From Patiria pectinifera (lineage: Eukaryota; Echinodermata; Asteroidea; Valvatida; Asterinidae): a stretch of 64,000 nt of DNA. A program made the translations under genes and the position numbers. Below, in pieces: positions 26,401-38,900 of the stretch. Under the pieces are notes generated by a model, which saw nothing but the letters and a program-made list of their open reading frames with translations, was not told the origin of the DNA and made no database searches. Numbering within the stretch: position 1 is the stretch's first letter; every line of letters begins with the position of its first letter. Location: assembly GCA_029964075.1 (NCBI GenBank), contig CM057140.1:10682643-10746642 (forward strand), read 5' to 3'.

Positions 26401-29400
26401 AGACAGACCACAACACACTCATGCATCTACTGCAGTACATTTACATGGACACTTGCGATGTGTTCAAACCAGACTTCCATTTGAAATCCTTCCCCGGGAT
26501 GTTTCAGAATCTAGACTCTGGTTTTGACGTCGCTGATGATTTAAGCAATTTGAAAATCACTGATGAGAACAGGCATAGGTCCGCTTACGGAGTGTTTAAG
26601 GAACACAAGGAGAAGAAGGGAAAGAAGGAGGCAGGGAAAAAATCAAAGAAAGGGGGCGGGACAAGAAATGAAGGCGACGCGATGGTCCATGTGCGGAGTT
26701 TGATCGATGTCGCCAAGAAATTTGGTGTGCCATCGCTTGTGAAGAGGTAGAATAATGTCATTTATACAATAAGCTTATTACATCTTCCTAGGTTTTTGTT
26801 ACTGGAAATTTATTCTCTTTACAGTCAGCCTTAAAGGCTTTACAGGTTGCTGAAATTCTAGTCTGTTTTTGCAACTCACAGACTGGACCAGGTGAAATTC
26901 AAGGACGGCCGCCTGCAGAATTTTCGCCCCAGCACCAAGCCTCTTCGATTCAACCGCCGGCAACTGCCACAGCTGTGCGACGTGGTGCTGTGCTCTGAGG
27001 AAGGCACGCTGTTCCCCTGCCACAAGTGCATTCTAGTTGCCAGACTGGAGTACTTTCAGAGCATGCTGGGGTCTGGCTGGATCGAGGTGAGTTGGGCTGT
27101 TTTCAAAACACGTTCATGATCAGATTTGTTTAGGTCATAAATATTCAATATTTTGTAAAAGCCGTCACCATTCACCCAACCTACATCTACACTGCTAGTT
27201 TTTGTGTATGCTGTGAAAGTAAAGAAGCTAAAGTGACAAGAAGAAAAAAATATATTGAAAATAGAAGAAGCTTGATTTAGGGAGGGGAGGAGGCAGTATA
27301 AACAAATCCATTTACTTTTTGTTTTTTAGTCAGAATGCATATAAACCTGTTAAATGATTTCCAGGCTGTAAAGTGATTATTTGAAAGTATTTGAAAAAAA
27401 TACGGCCAGTTGGAAGTCAAAATAATTGAAAATTGTGTCCCATTTTCCCGTCAAAATTTCTTCGACTAGGCCAGTTCCAGTGATCCCTTGAAAATGCCCC
27501 TGCCATCATCCATCCTGTCCATCCTGCTAGAGTACATCTACACTGATGATGCTCCCTCAGTCAGAACAGCCACTGACGTTGAGTTACTGTGTAACACGCT
27601 GACCACGGCTGATCAACTCCTAATTGGTCGACTGAAGGAAATATGCGAGGTAGCTCTCGTCGACTTAAGTAAGTAACTAATGGATTATCTGGATTTGGCA
27701 ATAAGCCCCTGCACCCGATTTCATCAAACTCTTCGCAACTTACGATGCATAGCAGTGATGCGACGCATCGTATCTCTAGGATGCGTCGCAGCTGCGACGC
27801 GTCCTGCGATCCATTTCACGAAACACGTCGTAAGTGCGACGCGTCGTAGGTGTATTTATAGCACAACAAATGCAATTTTAAAGGAAAACAAGCTCTCATT
27901 GGACTGTATAGCTACTTTGAAATTTCAACTCTAATATTCCAGTCTAATTCATAATTATTCGATGAATTTTCTATTTAAAACTTTACACACATTGCCACGG
28001 TATTATAATCTCGTTAATGTAATGTTTATGGCATAAAAGTGGCTTAGAAATTACTCTTCTTATTTTGCGATGACCACTAGACACGTCGTAACTTGTGACG
28101 TGTTTTAAGCCGTTTTCAAGGAACTTACGACGTGTTCAACACATCGCAACTTTCGAGAAATGGAAGATATGACGCGTCGCGAGTTGCGACGTGTTACACA
28201 TCGTAACTCGAGTAGCGACGCGTCGCAGGGCTTCGTGAAATCGGGTGCTGCCCGACTTTGGTTTGTGAGCTTTTCTCACAGTGCTTCTGACCAAGGTTGG
28301 TCCCATGACCAAACATTGTGATCACACTGGTCAATGTGCAATGTTTAACTGACAGGCAGGAAGAGTCTTTGCAATCTTTTTTGACATTGTGATACTCAGC
28401 ATTATAGATTAGGAAATTTGGCCTCTAGCATAAATTCAGAAAAAGGCAACATTAGTTGTAAATACAAGGTTGATACTATGCTGAACTTGGCTGGAGTTTT
28501 TCATTAGAATGCAATTTGAAATCCTCCGTTTTTACCGATGTCACCACAGTTTCCCTAAGGAACGTAGCAGAGCTCCTCCAGTTTGCCTCCGTCTACCAAG
28601 CCAACCAATTCAAGCAGACCTGCCATCAGTACATCGGTCTCAACCTGGCCTGTCTCCTAGAAGCGAGGGCGCTAGAGATACTCAGCAATGATGTACTGCT
28701 GGACCTCACCAAGGCTTACAAAGATATGGTAAGGGATATGATTAACACACACATAAAGTCAAGAAAACGCTGTCAGAATATTTTGAATTACTTTGAATCA
28801 CATTTGATTTCAGATACCGTCCATGGCATATCGCACCATCGCACCATACCAAGAAGGCCCAGACATCAGCCACATTGAAGAAGAACCCTCTACAGAGGTG
28901 TCCAATCCTACCAATGTCAAAGGTCAAGAGGTTGCAGGAAGTCACATGATCAACTTTGACCCAGGGGACTTTGATCAGATCATCAAGAAGGCCAAAGCAA
29001 AGAGGAAAGCCGGCCGTAGAACCAGCACGGGAAAGCGGAAAAGTTTGTCGTTCAGCGAGTCTGGAGAAAACACACGTATACTACCTGATGTGATACCTAG
29101 AACGGTTGCCATGGAAATGGATGACTTGACCCTAGCAACTGATGCAATCCATGAAGGAGGAACTGAGCAGGGCGATAGCTCAACTAGTGCAAGTTCTGTT
29201 TCCTCCCCGACTGGCCCACCAAAGGTTGACATCATCACAGATCTTGATAAACAACAACAGGAAGTTACAAAGGATTCTGGGAATGGTACAATGAAATCCT
29301 TGTCAACTGAACCTAGCAACCGTGATGTGACCTCGTTGGGAGCACAAAGTCCTCCAGGGAGATGGATAAAGAAAGGCTGGGCAGACAGCACTGTGGATGA

Positions 29401-32400
29401 GACGAAGAAAAGTCTGAAGACACCAGAGAAGAGCATTAGCAAAGATGAGATACAGTCTAAAAGATGGCAGAGGTATGTCGGGATCAGTATTGCAATATTG
29501 GTTGAAATCTTTGCTGTTTTTCTCTGCTGTATGATCCAATCATTAGGCCCATGGACAATCAGAATTTGTTCCCTGAAATAAATCCCCAAATATTCCAAAT
29601 CTACCAAAAGTTTAAAGATGATGATTTCAAAGTGTAAAGAAAGATGCTACTGTTAAACCAGAAATAAATAGTCCTGTTCACATTGAAAAATGTCAGTAAT
29701 AAGAATTAGACACTGAAAAAAAACATCCCTGAAAAACCACCAATATTTTAAAGAACATATGGATAGCATGTTTATAATTTGTGAAACTTTTTAAGTCCAC
29801 ATGGTATTTCATCTGAGGATGCAAACTGGTAGCTTTTCACAAACTAATTGATAGAAGCATTTTTGTCCTTATCAGTCCCAGCATGCCGGATGTCACCGGT
29901 CCAGACCTACGCAGCATCATGCAGTCAGAGGCATCTCGGTCTGCGTCGTCCAAGAAATCCCAGCTAACCTCGAGAATGACGACACCGATAGCCAAGATGT
30001 CCCAGAAGCAGCGAAAGCGAGAACAAGAGAGGGCAGCAGATGGCGTGATGTCACCGACTCCCGTCTCACCAGTGGAGAAGTCTGTTCCAGCCTGCCCATG
30101 GTATGTCCCAGAGATTCTCTTCAGTTGTCTGAGTCACTGGGGCCAAGTCATGGCATGCTTTTCTGCATACTGAGCCTCTATCCATTTCATTGAAGTAACA
30201 ACCAGTAAGGACAGAAAAGAGCGTGCTGAATTTAGATGAAGAGTTAATTTTAGAACGGCTTTGTTATTAAGTGTTAGCATATCTACATGTAGGTAGTCAA
30301 ATACACTTGGGGTTAGCATATAGTTTTCTCATTACTTATAAATAGGTTTTCTTCTAAAGCACCTCTTATACGGTAACATTGTAACAATATACAAGAGGTT
30401 TTCTCCAAGCATATTCCACCTTTTATTATTCATGTTTACTGTCTTTGAGGCAACATTCATACGATATGAATGCCTATTTGTTTATTGAAATGATTTCAAA
30501 AAAATTGTTATTCAGGTAATGATTTGTTTTATTCAGTACATCCCTGAAACTTCATTGTGCAAATTATTATAAAATAGTGCTGTCTGAATAAATGAAGTAT
30601 TGTATTAAAGACTGAAAATGTAGGCCTTGTTGGGGAATGGATAAGTCGATACACAATTCTTTGATTGATACGAGGACTGTGTTTACCGTCACCATTAAGT
30701 CCACAACAATGGACTGTTTCAATATCTAATACTTTGGAAGTATTGTATGTCAGAATATTTGTGAGACTATGCAATCTGAGTCTTTGTGTTTTTTGGCTCT
30801 TTGGAAATCAGGGGTAGTGTATCCAAGACAGTACAAGCATCGCCATCATCCTTCAGAGAGGTGCAGATGGAGGAACAGAGGAGGCTCACGGGAAATACAG
30901 CGGTATCCATGGCAACCTCACCGCTTGCTAAACCAAGAAGTCTGGAGCAGTTCAGGTAAGGGGGCGGAGAAATGTAAAGAAATTGGAGGGATTAGAACTG
31001 ACTGATGGAGTGCGGGACCTATTACATGATTTTGAAGGGCGCATTGGCTAATGATGATTGATTGATTAATTAATGATTGATTAACAACCTGACCAATTGA
31101 GTCCCATGTTAATCATTTATATTGGTCGTCTGGCACCTGTTAAAATGTCTAGCTCTAAACTGTACCTCTGCAGCTATAGCTTGTTTGTGATTGTAGTCTT
31201 GCAATGTTAACTTTTTCTCCTGCAGTTTTGGTATTGTGTCTCGCTCAAGAAGAGTTTCTGATAACGACTCAAGAAGAGTTTCTGATAACGAGGCGACCCC
31301 GCCGAGTGAAACACCTCAAGAAGCAAGTGCCAAAGAAGCACCTGAAAAGTAAGATATATTTTACTGCTTGACAATAAAACAAAAGGTTATATTATGTCGG
31401 CCAGTAAAATTGAATTTTAACTTAGATTTTTTAAAGATGTTACAAGAAGAACACTCCAAATCTATTCGTAAATCCCCCTGCATGTGGCAGTTGAAGAACT
31501 TTATCCCACAAACACCCCCGTTGTTGCACAAATGAGTGTGTAATTGCAAACAGAAGTCTTCAACTGTATGGTAAAGTAAAATTTAAATAAATTGAAAGTG
31601 TGTCCAAACCTGGTTTGTTGTGGCAGCAATCGGATAAACTGCTGCTCCATGACAGACCATTCCCAAGATAAAGCTAGAACCCCTTTTATCTTCCTGGGTG
31701 GGGAGAGGTAAATTTGGGTTAAGTGCCTTGCTCAAGGACACATCACAAAGCAAGCAGCTGGGTTCAAGTTAGTTTCAAACCCCTGACCACCTGATCTTAG
31801 GTCTCAAGCACTTACCATACCACATGCCCACCTGATCTCATAATCCTACTTTCGTTCGTTCAGCCCTTGGCATCACCGCGCCACTTCACCCCCAACCACC
31901 CAAGTCAGCCTCTCCGAGATCATGAAGACGGAAACCGAAGAGCGAGAGACGCTGGCCAGGACCCTCAAGAAACCGTTCTCTCTTATCCAGGTAAACAGAA
32001 CACTTGAAAAGCTTAGGCCAGATCACGGGTACTGCCAAGACTCCCATTGTTGATGAATTGCTTTGTCAGTACTTGGGATGCAGCCAGTCAAATCAGTGAT
32101 CTGTTTGACAGTTCACATTAGAAAATCATTTTGGGGATTGCAGTTTTTCCAAGTTTGACAATTATTCAATTTTCAAATGATAATTGTTTATCCCTAATCA
32201 TAATCTCATATGAGGGGATTAAGACCTTTACCTTGATAAGTCAGTTACACAAAAAAACAAGATTTCATGAATCTAAGTACATTCATTGAGGTAATAATAT
32301 TTATAACTTTACAAGTTCCACAGATTTCTGTACAAGAACTGCAAAATGGAAGATGCAAACAATAGCGGAATTTATATCGTGCATTTTGACTTACTGGGGA

Positions 32401-32706
32401 AAGCAGCTGACGGTGCTTGCATAGTGGGAAATTTCTCTTCGACCGATCTGTGGAAAGTTGAGAATGTTAAATTCATCAAATGAGTAGCGAAGGATTGAGA
32501 ATGTGCACAAATCAAAGAAATTCATTTCTTGTTGCAACGATGAACGCTTTTGCTTTTTCTTATGACTGTAGATTGAGGAAAAGGCTATAGAAGAACTGCG
32601 GGCATTCTACAACACAGCAGACAGAGCTGATGAGTACATCACGGTGGAAAGGGCCACCAATGTTGTAGCCACGCCCCTTTGGAGGAAGAGCAAAGATGGC
32701 AGCTGA
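20479..32706 (+). CDS. IBTK, ankyrin-RCC1-BTB adaptor protein (complete, 19 coding exons)
   Basis: Homologue of vertebrate inhibitor of Bruton tyrosine kinase, in mammals a substrate adaptor of CUL3 ubiquitin ligase. Coding exons: 20479-20805, 21493-21714, 22340-22536, 23022-23224, 23504-23675, 24160-24283, 24667-24847, 25213-25402, 25720-25825, 26229-26746, 26882-27086, 27470-27668, 28550-28728, 28814-29472, 29876-30100, 30812-30955, 31226-31348, 31864-31990, 32572-32706. All introns are GT-AG and phases join without a break, giving 4236 bp, 1411 aa (human about 1353). Order of domains: N-terminal DCTSRCRS then ankyrin repeats (about 30-125), RCC1 blades (about 143-375; SWGSNANFTLGHG, CGHGQGGRLGHG, CGQNSHHQLGH), BTB1 (about 560-690; HKYILALRSDFF), BTB2 (about 782-870; CHKCILVARLEYF), a BACK-like helical part, a low-complexity basic region, and a conserved C-end (SLIQIEEKAIEELRAFY). 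The start at 20479 matches the family and an in-frame stop lies at 20380. Exon 17 carries a tandem duplication. Confidence 0.96.
21868..22015 (-). repeat. tRNA-Ser-derived SINE, degraded copy (IBTK intron 2)
   Basis: The minus strand has the B box GGTTCGAGTCC (plus 21970-21980). The plus-strand beginning carries the family tail tatttggttttgcctttcgccgacat and a degraded form of the cactgtatactcagtg motif. The head 5' of the B box is decayed. Confidence 0.65.
22085..22165 (-). repeat. SINE tail fragment
   Basis: Contains tattgcctttcattgatg and actgtatactcagtg, the tail motifs shared with the copies at 22676-22826 and 25058-25182, but no tRNA-like head. Confidence 0.55.
22676..22826 (-). repeat. 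tRNA-Ser(AGA)-derived SINE (IBTK intron 3), best copy
   Basis: Read on the minus strand it starts with a tRNA-like head: acceptor arm GCTCGGT pairing with CCCGAGT, A box TGGTCGAGTGG, anticodon-arm region TCTGC-actagaaa-GCAGA containing AGA, and B box GGTTCGAGTCC. The long serine variable arm is missing. The head is followed by a non-tRNA tail ending cactgagtatacagtgttt...gaagggcaaaacc. Because the same tail follows other heads in this gene, this is a SINE and not a free tRNA gene. Confidence 0.85.
24284..24500 (+). repeat. Probable SINE-like insertion (IBTK intron 6)
   Basis: Two to three copies of a GGGTGGCAT motif precede tggcttgtgcgtaaagcacttgcc and a GC-richer tail unlike the surrounding AT-rich intron. 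The promoter boxes are poor, so assignment to a SINE is uncertain. Confidence 0.35.
25058..25182 (+). repeat. tRNA-Ser-derived SINE, internally deleted copy (IBTK intron 7)
   Basis: Opposite orientation to the copy at 22676-22826, with the same gctcggtg start, taagacgtctgcactagaaa core, B box GTTCGAGTCC and the tail cactgagtatacagtgtttatacatcggtgaaggg (25129-25163). It lacks a few bases of the A box and about 15 bases before the B box. Confidence 0.8.
25945..26035 (-). repeat. tRNA-derived SINE relic (IBTK intron 9)
   Basis: On the minus strand the sequence TAGCTCAGATGGCAGAGCGC is a near-perfect tRNA D-arm and A box, followed at the right distance by a decayed B box AGTTTAAACCTGC. No intact acceptor stem was found. 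Confidence 0.6.
27712..28247. mobile_element. 536-bp MITE in IBTK intron 12, CG-palindrome rich
   Basis: Terminal inverted repeats begin CACCCGATTTCA and the element is flanked on both sides by CTG (27709-27711 and 28248-28250), a likely 3-bp target duplication. The interior is packed with GCGACGCGTCGC-type palindromes on both arms, around an AT-rich centre. No coding sequence. The 3-bp duplication would suit a PIF/Harbinger-type family, but that is inference. Confidence 0.8.
31245..31292 (+). repeat. 24-bp coding tandem duplication in IBTK exon 17
   Basis: The octapeptide SRRVSDND is encoded twice in direct succession (31245-31268 and 31269-31292), the second ending in E instead of D. The two DNA copies are otherwise identical, so the duplication is recent and in frame. 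It lies in the disordered C-terminal region. Confidence 0.95.
31655..31850 (-). repeat. tRNA-derived SINE (IBTK intron 17)
   Basis: The minus strand has a B-box-like GGGGTTTGAAACT, then ttgagcaaggcacttaaccc and ctctccccacccaggaag. That tail matches the SINE at 33605-33830, which carries gggcaaggcactttgctacg and ctctctccacccagg. The head is degraded. Confidence 0.65.
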
Positions 32707-33404
32707 CAGTAGTCTCTTTGGTTTGACAGTACGGCTGTGTTCAAATCACTGGACTATGGCTAACAATAACACACATGTCTATGGAAAGTGGATTCAGTGG
32801 CTTCCATAGATGCATGTATCTAATGTCTAGCTATAGCCGTGTCCATACAAGCATATCTATGGCTAAGGCTATTTACTGTAGAGTTTCAATTGCAAAATTG
32901 AAGCCAAGGCCACAATATACATGATTTGAAGATGACTGATTTAAATTTTCTACAAGAGAAGAGTTTTCACCCAATGTGCAAATATCAATCCCTGGAAGCG
33001 AAATTTTATCTTGAAACTTGCAGTGATGTATACATTTTTTGACTTCCTACGACATTTTGAGAGACATGATTAAACATTGAAAGATTGAATTTTGTTCGGC
33101 TTAAAGTTCTATATAATAAAAAAACTGTGGAAGTAAAGAATGTTGTAAAAGTCAGTATTTTTTTTTCAGATTTCCTGATGTAAATGTTTGTAAACTGTAA
33201 GTACCAAAGAAGCTAACTTAAAAAGTGGAGATTGTTACAGAATTTCGCCTCTGCCTTAAAACGTGAATTAACATGCAACTCAATATTTCTGTATTTAAGA
33301 AAAGATGGACAAACCTTGAATGATCAATTGTGTTGTGAAAAAATTGCTGTTTCTTGAAAAGATTCTCTATTATTTTGTTGATGACACTGAGTGGTCAATC
33401 TTGA

Positions 33405-33410
33405 AATAAA
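33405..33410 (+). terminator. Candidate IBTK polyadenylation signal
   Basis: AATAAA lies about 700 bp after the IBTK stop codon in AT-rich DNA, followed by a GT-containing stretch. No closer canonical hexamer was noticed. Actual cleavage cannot be seen from sequence. Confidence 0.45.
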
Positions 33411-33604
33411 AAAAGGTTAGTGCATCAGTGCAGTACCGAGTTCTTACAATGCAACATTTGTATTTGTCTAAATGAAAATTGAAAAGAATTGGGCAGAAGA
33501 AAAAAAATTATGTTTGAGAATGCAGGTGTCTTTATTTTCAGTGTTGTGGTCTAGACAATAACAAGTCCATTCACAAATCCGGTCACAAATAAGTTACAGT
33601 ACAA

Positions 33605-33830
33605 CAATATCCTGTGGGGTGTTGTGGTCCAGTGGTTGCGGTGTTCGACTTGTGTGCCATGGTACATGAGTTCGAACCCTGACGGGGAACACGGTACTTG
33701 TGCTCTTGGGCAAGGCACTTTGCTACGATTGCCTCTCTCCACCCAGGAGTAGAAATGGGTACCTGTGAAGGTAGAGACCAAATTGCGCTGATCTCGAGTT
33801 GCTACAGAAAAAATGGTCACATTCTTAGAA
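33605..33830 (+). repeat. tRNA-derived SINE with conserved central domain
   Basis: A box TGGTCCAGTGG (33624-33634), B box AGTTCGAACCC (33669-33679), then the domain tcttgggcaaggcacttt and cctctctccacccagg, ending near gggtacctgtgaagg. Such a tRNA head plus this type of tail is widespread in metazoan SINEs. Confidence 0.8.
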
Positions 33831-35819
33831 TTATACATGTGTGTTATTGTTTTTTCTGTTATTATTCGTCTGTTTTGTGTAATGGCATGCCTGATACAAG
33901 CTATGCTTTTAAGGCTTTTGCCACCTCTAGTGGCCTTTATATTTTGTTTCAATACTTATATGATTTTTTTCATTTCTGTCATGAAGAGGAAAATAAATGT
34001 GATTTGATTATTCCTGATGAGCAGGGATAATAATTGTGATGAGCATTTGATCATATTTATATGGCATTTGCACAATATTAATGTATAAATTATTATTATT
34101 GATATCAAAGGAATGCCTTTGTCACAGCTCATCTGAATAGCTAATGACTGACTTGTAAGATTTGAAGCTTTGCATGGTGGAGATACTAAATAATGAAAGT
34201 TTATAATGACTGACTTGTTAAGTCTTGTGATGGACACGACTAAAACACTCAATTTTATGTTCTTTTGGAAGGGTTGGATAATTCTCTTTTCCCTTTCAGA
34301 ATCATGCAATTACATGTATGTACATTCCACATTAAGTATGTAAGCTATCATTGTCGTTCACACATTATTTCTTGTACATATTACTGTAAATTGTGAATTA
34401 ATGTATTTTTTACATCTGATGAACATGTATTACCTACAGATTTTCTATGGGATTGTGAAAAAGTTCTTGGTGTGCTATCGGATTTGGGTTTTGGGAGGTT
34501 TTTGCAGCTTAAATTTGACCACAGTGCTTGTGTAAAAAAGATTTCTGACAAAATTTTTAAAACTAATTTTGGAAGTTGCATTACAATAGACTCTAATACT
34601 TAATGAAATTGGCATAGCCATTGTCGTTAAAAATCATACATTCATTTGTCAGTTAACTATCTGTCCCAAATAATGTCGAAGACAAACACTTTTTCAAGTC
34701 GTGTTTTAATGGGAAAAAAATGTGTTATTTATTGAAACAAAGAAATTTTGTTTGCAGTTTTAGATTGTGTTTCTGGAAAACAACCAAGTGTGATTAAATG
34801 TTCCAGTTAAATATGAGTTTGGAGGACAAGTTAGAACTACCCTTTGATTTGTGTTTGTGTCTTTTGTTTGTTCAGTGTAATTGGTTATTGTAGAATGTCA
34901 ACATGAGGAAAACCATGGGATCTATGTCAAAATGACGGGACACCATATTTTACTGACACCAGCCAAAATTCTAATTAAATTATTACGAATTTCGAAAACA
35001 ACAAGTTTCGTAAGGTGGTGTGTGAAAATGTTAAGACCTGAAGGACAAAAAAACACACCCATTAAAAACTCAACTGGTAAAACTAAAAGAAATACTAGCA
35101 GTAGCACAGTCACAGTTCTAAAACTGTTATTTTATTTTAAAGACTAAACTGTGAGTTTAGAGTAGTCTTTTGGATTGCTAAAAAATAAATGGAACTGTAG
35201 AAAACAGGAGTTAAAAAAAATCGAACATAAGTTATTATCACTTCACATTGTTTTCATCAAGTAAATGTGTAGTATAATAAATAGTCTGCCATAAAGACTG
35301 AAAATATAAGTCGCCCCAACCGCTCTTCCTTAATCCAGTCACTTCATGTTTAAAAAAAAAAAACTTCTCGGAAACTGTAACAGCATGAGTCATGGAGTCA
35401 TCTTCTTCTCAAAATAAGACCACAAAAGAGTTTATCGACTTTAAAGTCCCGCTTTAATAAGTGGCTCTTCAGTAAATTATTCACTAGCTCTACAAACCTT
35501 TGTTGTGAGTTCTTTGCGAGAGAGATGACAACTGACAAGTGCGCGGCCTCTTACAACCAGCCAGTCGAAACCAAAGTTGTACGGAGGTAAACTTGTGGGA
35601 ACATTACGGGAGGGACGCACTCACTTTTGGTTAAATAGGATTCTAAAATGGTGTTAAAATGTGTGCAAGTAAAAAAGATAACGTATACATTTAAGTTATT
35701 TTTGTGCTGGATACTAGGCTTAGTTAGTCCCGATATTGGTGAGTGGTGACTGACTTTGTTGTGGCATGAAGTTAACATGGGAGCCCCCAATCAATAGACG
35801 ATTCTGTGGTTTTATTTTG

Positions 35820-35983
35820 TGCGACAATCGCGCATACGTACGTGCGTACAAAAGGTACGTTCATATACAACGTACACACCGCAATAGCGCATGGGGATCT
35901 TTGCGTCGAGCCGATTCGATCGTGCAGAAACTTTCGGAATTCCACGACATTGCCATCGCTTTTCAACACTTTACAAACTTGAA
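35820..35983 (+). promoter_or_regulatory. Possible promoter or non-coding first exon
   Basis: A CG-dinucleotide-rich stretch (acgtacgtgcgtac, gcgtcgagccgattcg) in otherwise CpG-poor DNA ends at a consensus donor GAAG-GTAAGA at 35984. It could be a 5' untranslated exon of the TPBG-like gene, whose coding exon is preceded by a good acceptor (tactcttacag, ending 42395). There is no direct evidence of transcription. Confidence 0.2.
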
Positions 35984-38900
35984 GGTAAGATTTCATTGGA
36001 ACTACGAATTTCTACAGTATTCATGAACTAGTAAGATACGTTTTTAGCCGCTAATACTGGGTTATTTGATATATATTGTGGGCGAATATAAACAAGGCCT
36101 ATCCCATGAATTGTGTAAGTTGTAAGGGAAGGCCTTCATGTAGAAAGTTTTTGAATTCGGGATCTTGACTGTCTTGTGCAACTGCAATGGGTAGGCCTAT
36201 TGCAAATCTTTATACATTTCTTAACGGTAGGACATGTTTTTCCGACAGTAGTGAGCTTGCACTGGAGTTGGATGATTGAGCTTGACGCCTTGAGGATTAG
36301 AATCATTCACCAAATAGGCCTACGAAAAGTACGATGACATTGATTTGAAATTAATTTGGAATTTAGCATGCATTATCGTCAACTACGCAATCCTATTTCT
36401 ACGCACTCGCCTTTACATACTGTGCAAATTATGGAGGATTGAAGATAAACACTGATAAATGAAGGAAGTAGTAAATTATTGCAAAATCTCTGGGTGATTT
36501 GTAAGGATGTGACGTGTACACATTATTATTATTATTATTATTATTTATTCGACCTCAACAGAACAGCAACAAGCAATCAAAACGGCACAAAATGTTAACA
36601 ATTAAATGACAAAAAAACATGATTTGAACATTTACACAAAAACAATTCTAAATCTGTTAACACATTTTCCAAAACGTTTAAACGAATGGAATATCAGAAT
36701 AGAGATTGCTAATGTACTTTCCTGAATTGTGCCCTCATCATAGGCTCATTTGTGCTGCTTATTGACTTTTGTCATACTTTTCACATTGATATAAAAAAAA
36801 ATGTTGTTAGTGGTTCGATTTATTTCCTCTAGGATGCCTGTGAAAGTATGCCAGTGGACGTGGAATCACATTTTTATTCATAGGCCTATTTACTGTTGGA
36901 CCTACACATCCTTGAAAAAAGAAGGCACATTTTTGCCACTTTTGAGAGCCCCTTGAACGGGACACTGCGTGTGCGTACTGTACTGGTTTGCGCACAAAGT
37001 ACGCATGACTTATGTATCCTGAATGTGCACAAAGGTAAGCCATAGTGCCTTCGTGTGTGAGCATCAGGCATCGTCGGCGCGCGAATACGTTCAAACTTCA
37101 AATTTAAGTTGCGATGGTCTCCCAGACTAATCCCCGCCCTCAATAACTTTGGATCATTTGAAATACGCAGTGGTGGACCAAGAACCAGTCTAGGTCTCCC
37201 TAGCCCCATCTCTCCTTTTCTGACCGTTTAAGGGGTCTGTGCACGGAGCCCATAGGCCCTCTTGCCTCTTTACAAATCACAGTGCTGTTTTGTAGAGTCA
37301 CCAAAGGTGTATACATGCAAAAGTTAGGATGTAAGTCCCACAGACATGACAGAACTTATGTTACAGCTGTCAAATTAAAAAAGGCTTGGCAAATGGCCAT
37401 AGGTTTGATTAAATATCATTGAAAATATGTGCATTTATTAAGGTCAACCATTGTGTATGAGGAATAGGAAAATGTGAGAATTTTGGGTGTATCCTGATGA
37501 AAGGAATTACCTAAACAGTAAAAAAAGTGATTGCTTAAATATTTAAACTAATTCAACAAGTGTACTTTAAATGTCAGGGTTGCAAATTTGAAAAACCATG
37601 TCATTGTACACTGGAGCTTTAAAAAAAAATTTTACACTGTAAATTCTGATAATTTTTCTTTCATCTTTTTTGTGTGTGGTAATTTACATCACAAAATTGC
37701 TTCATACATTATATTTACCAGTGTAGCAAACAGGCAGCTGTACTGTCCAGACAAGACTGTTTACACATGGTTTACTTCAAACCATTCTTGAATTCCCCTC
37801 CCTTGCCCCCCAGCCAGCATAATTGTCGGTCACTCACATAGCCAAAATGCCTGCATGAATGCCTACACTGTACCCCCCCCCCTCTCCTTGATCGATAATA
37901 TGAAATGATTCCGATATTGACTTACGTGCTGTCTGCGTGCAGGAACTGTGTCCGTGTGTAATTGCACAGCAATTGGGAGGATATTTACCAAAGATTAAGG
38001 CACTCCACTACATACAAAAAAATAGGGGAAATTCAATATTGAAATAATGTAGTTGATTGGGAATACTAGGGTTATATTGAAATGAGAATGGCATTATGCG
38101 ATATAGATTTTGGCAAATTGAACAATTGGACATCAGCTGTAACATGAGTACTGACAGACAATGTTAATAGCATTTGTGTGAAGAGATATTTGTGATAAAA
38201 GAAATGGAGAAAAAGCTACTGTACCTGACAGACCACAAAATTGACTGATAGATTTAATTGTATGTTTGCATAGTGCTGTATGCATACACATCGTGCAAGT
38301 TGTTAAATCAGGGCAGATAACAGCGCAAAATTAATCGTGTTATGAATATTTACCGTACCGACAGAGAGTTGTATAATTTGTAATGCTATGCGTCATGTTG
38401 CCCAATTGTTTTATTTCTTTCCTCATGTAAGTGCACTGTGATATATCGTCATGGTTTTCACAATGACTGGATCTACCTAAAACCACACTTTTATCTTTTT
38501 TTTTTAAATGAAAACAGCAAAAAGTGGATGGATTCCGAATAAGAACGCCTCATGCCACACAAAAAAAACATCAGCACCAAACTTATTGTTGCACAACAAA
38601 GAGAAATGTTTGTGGGAACTTAAGTCCTGGTTCAAGTCATTGAACTTGAGTTTTACGGCACCACACCCTTGTGCAGACTTTCCTCATAATGGAAATAATC
38701 AATTACCACCCAGACAGCATTCAACCTCAAGCCCAATACTCCCTATTAAATACAAACGTTCACTCACAAGTAACCACAGTTCAGTATTTTCACCCTGGAG
38801 TAATATACCGAGACCTTATGTGACCCCTGCCTATAATCCAGTTTTCTACTCAACAAAGGAGAGTGTGAAATGGTTCAGGCTGTTTACTGCTTGAAAAACA

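Noticed and set aside
28975-29607. 210-codon minus-strand open frame
   Set aside because: It is the antisense shadow of IBTK exon 14, whose plus-strand frame fits the gene.
38508-38894. 128-codon open frame as a gene
   Set aside because: The composition is rich in S, N, P and K as expected from AT-rich non-coding DNA. There is no splice support and no recognisable motif.
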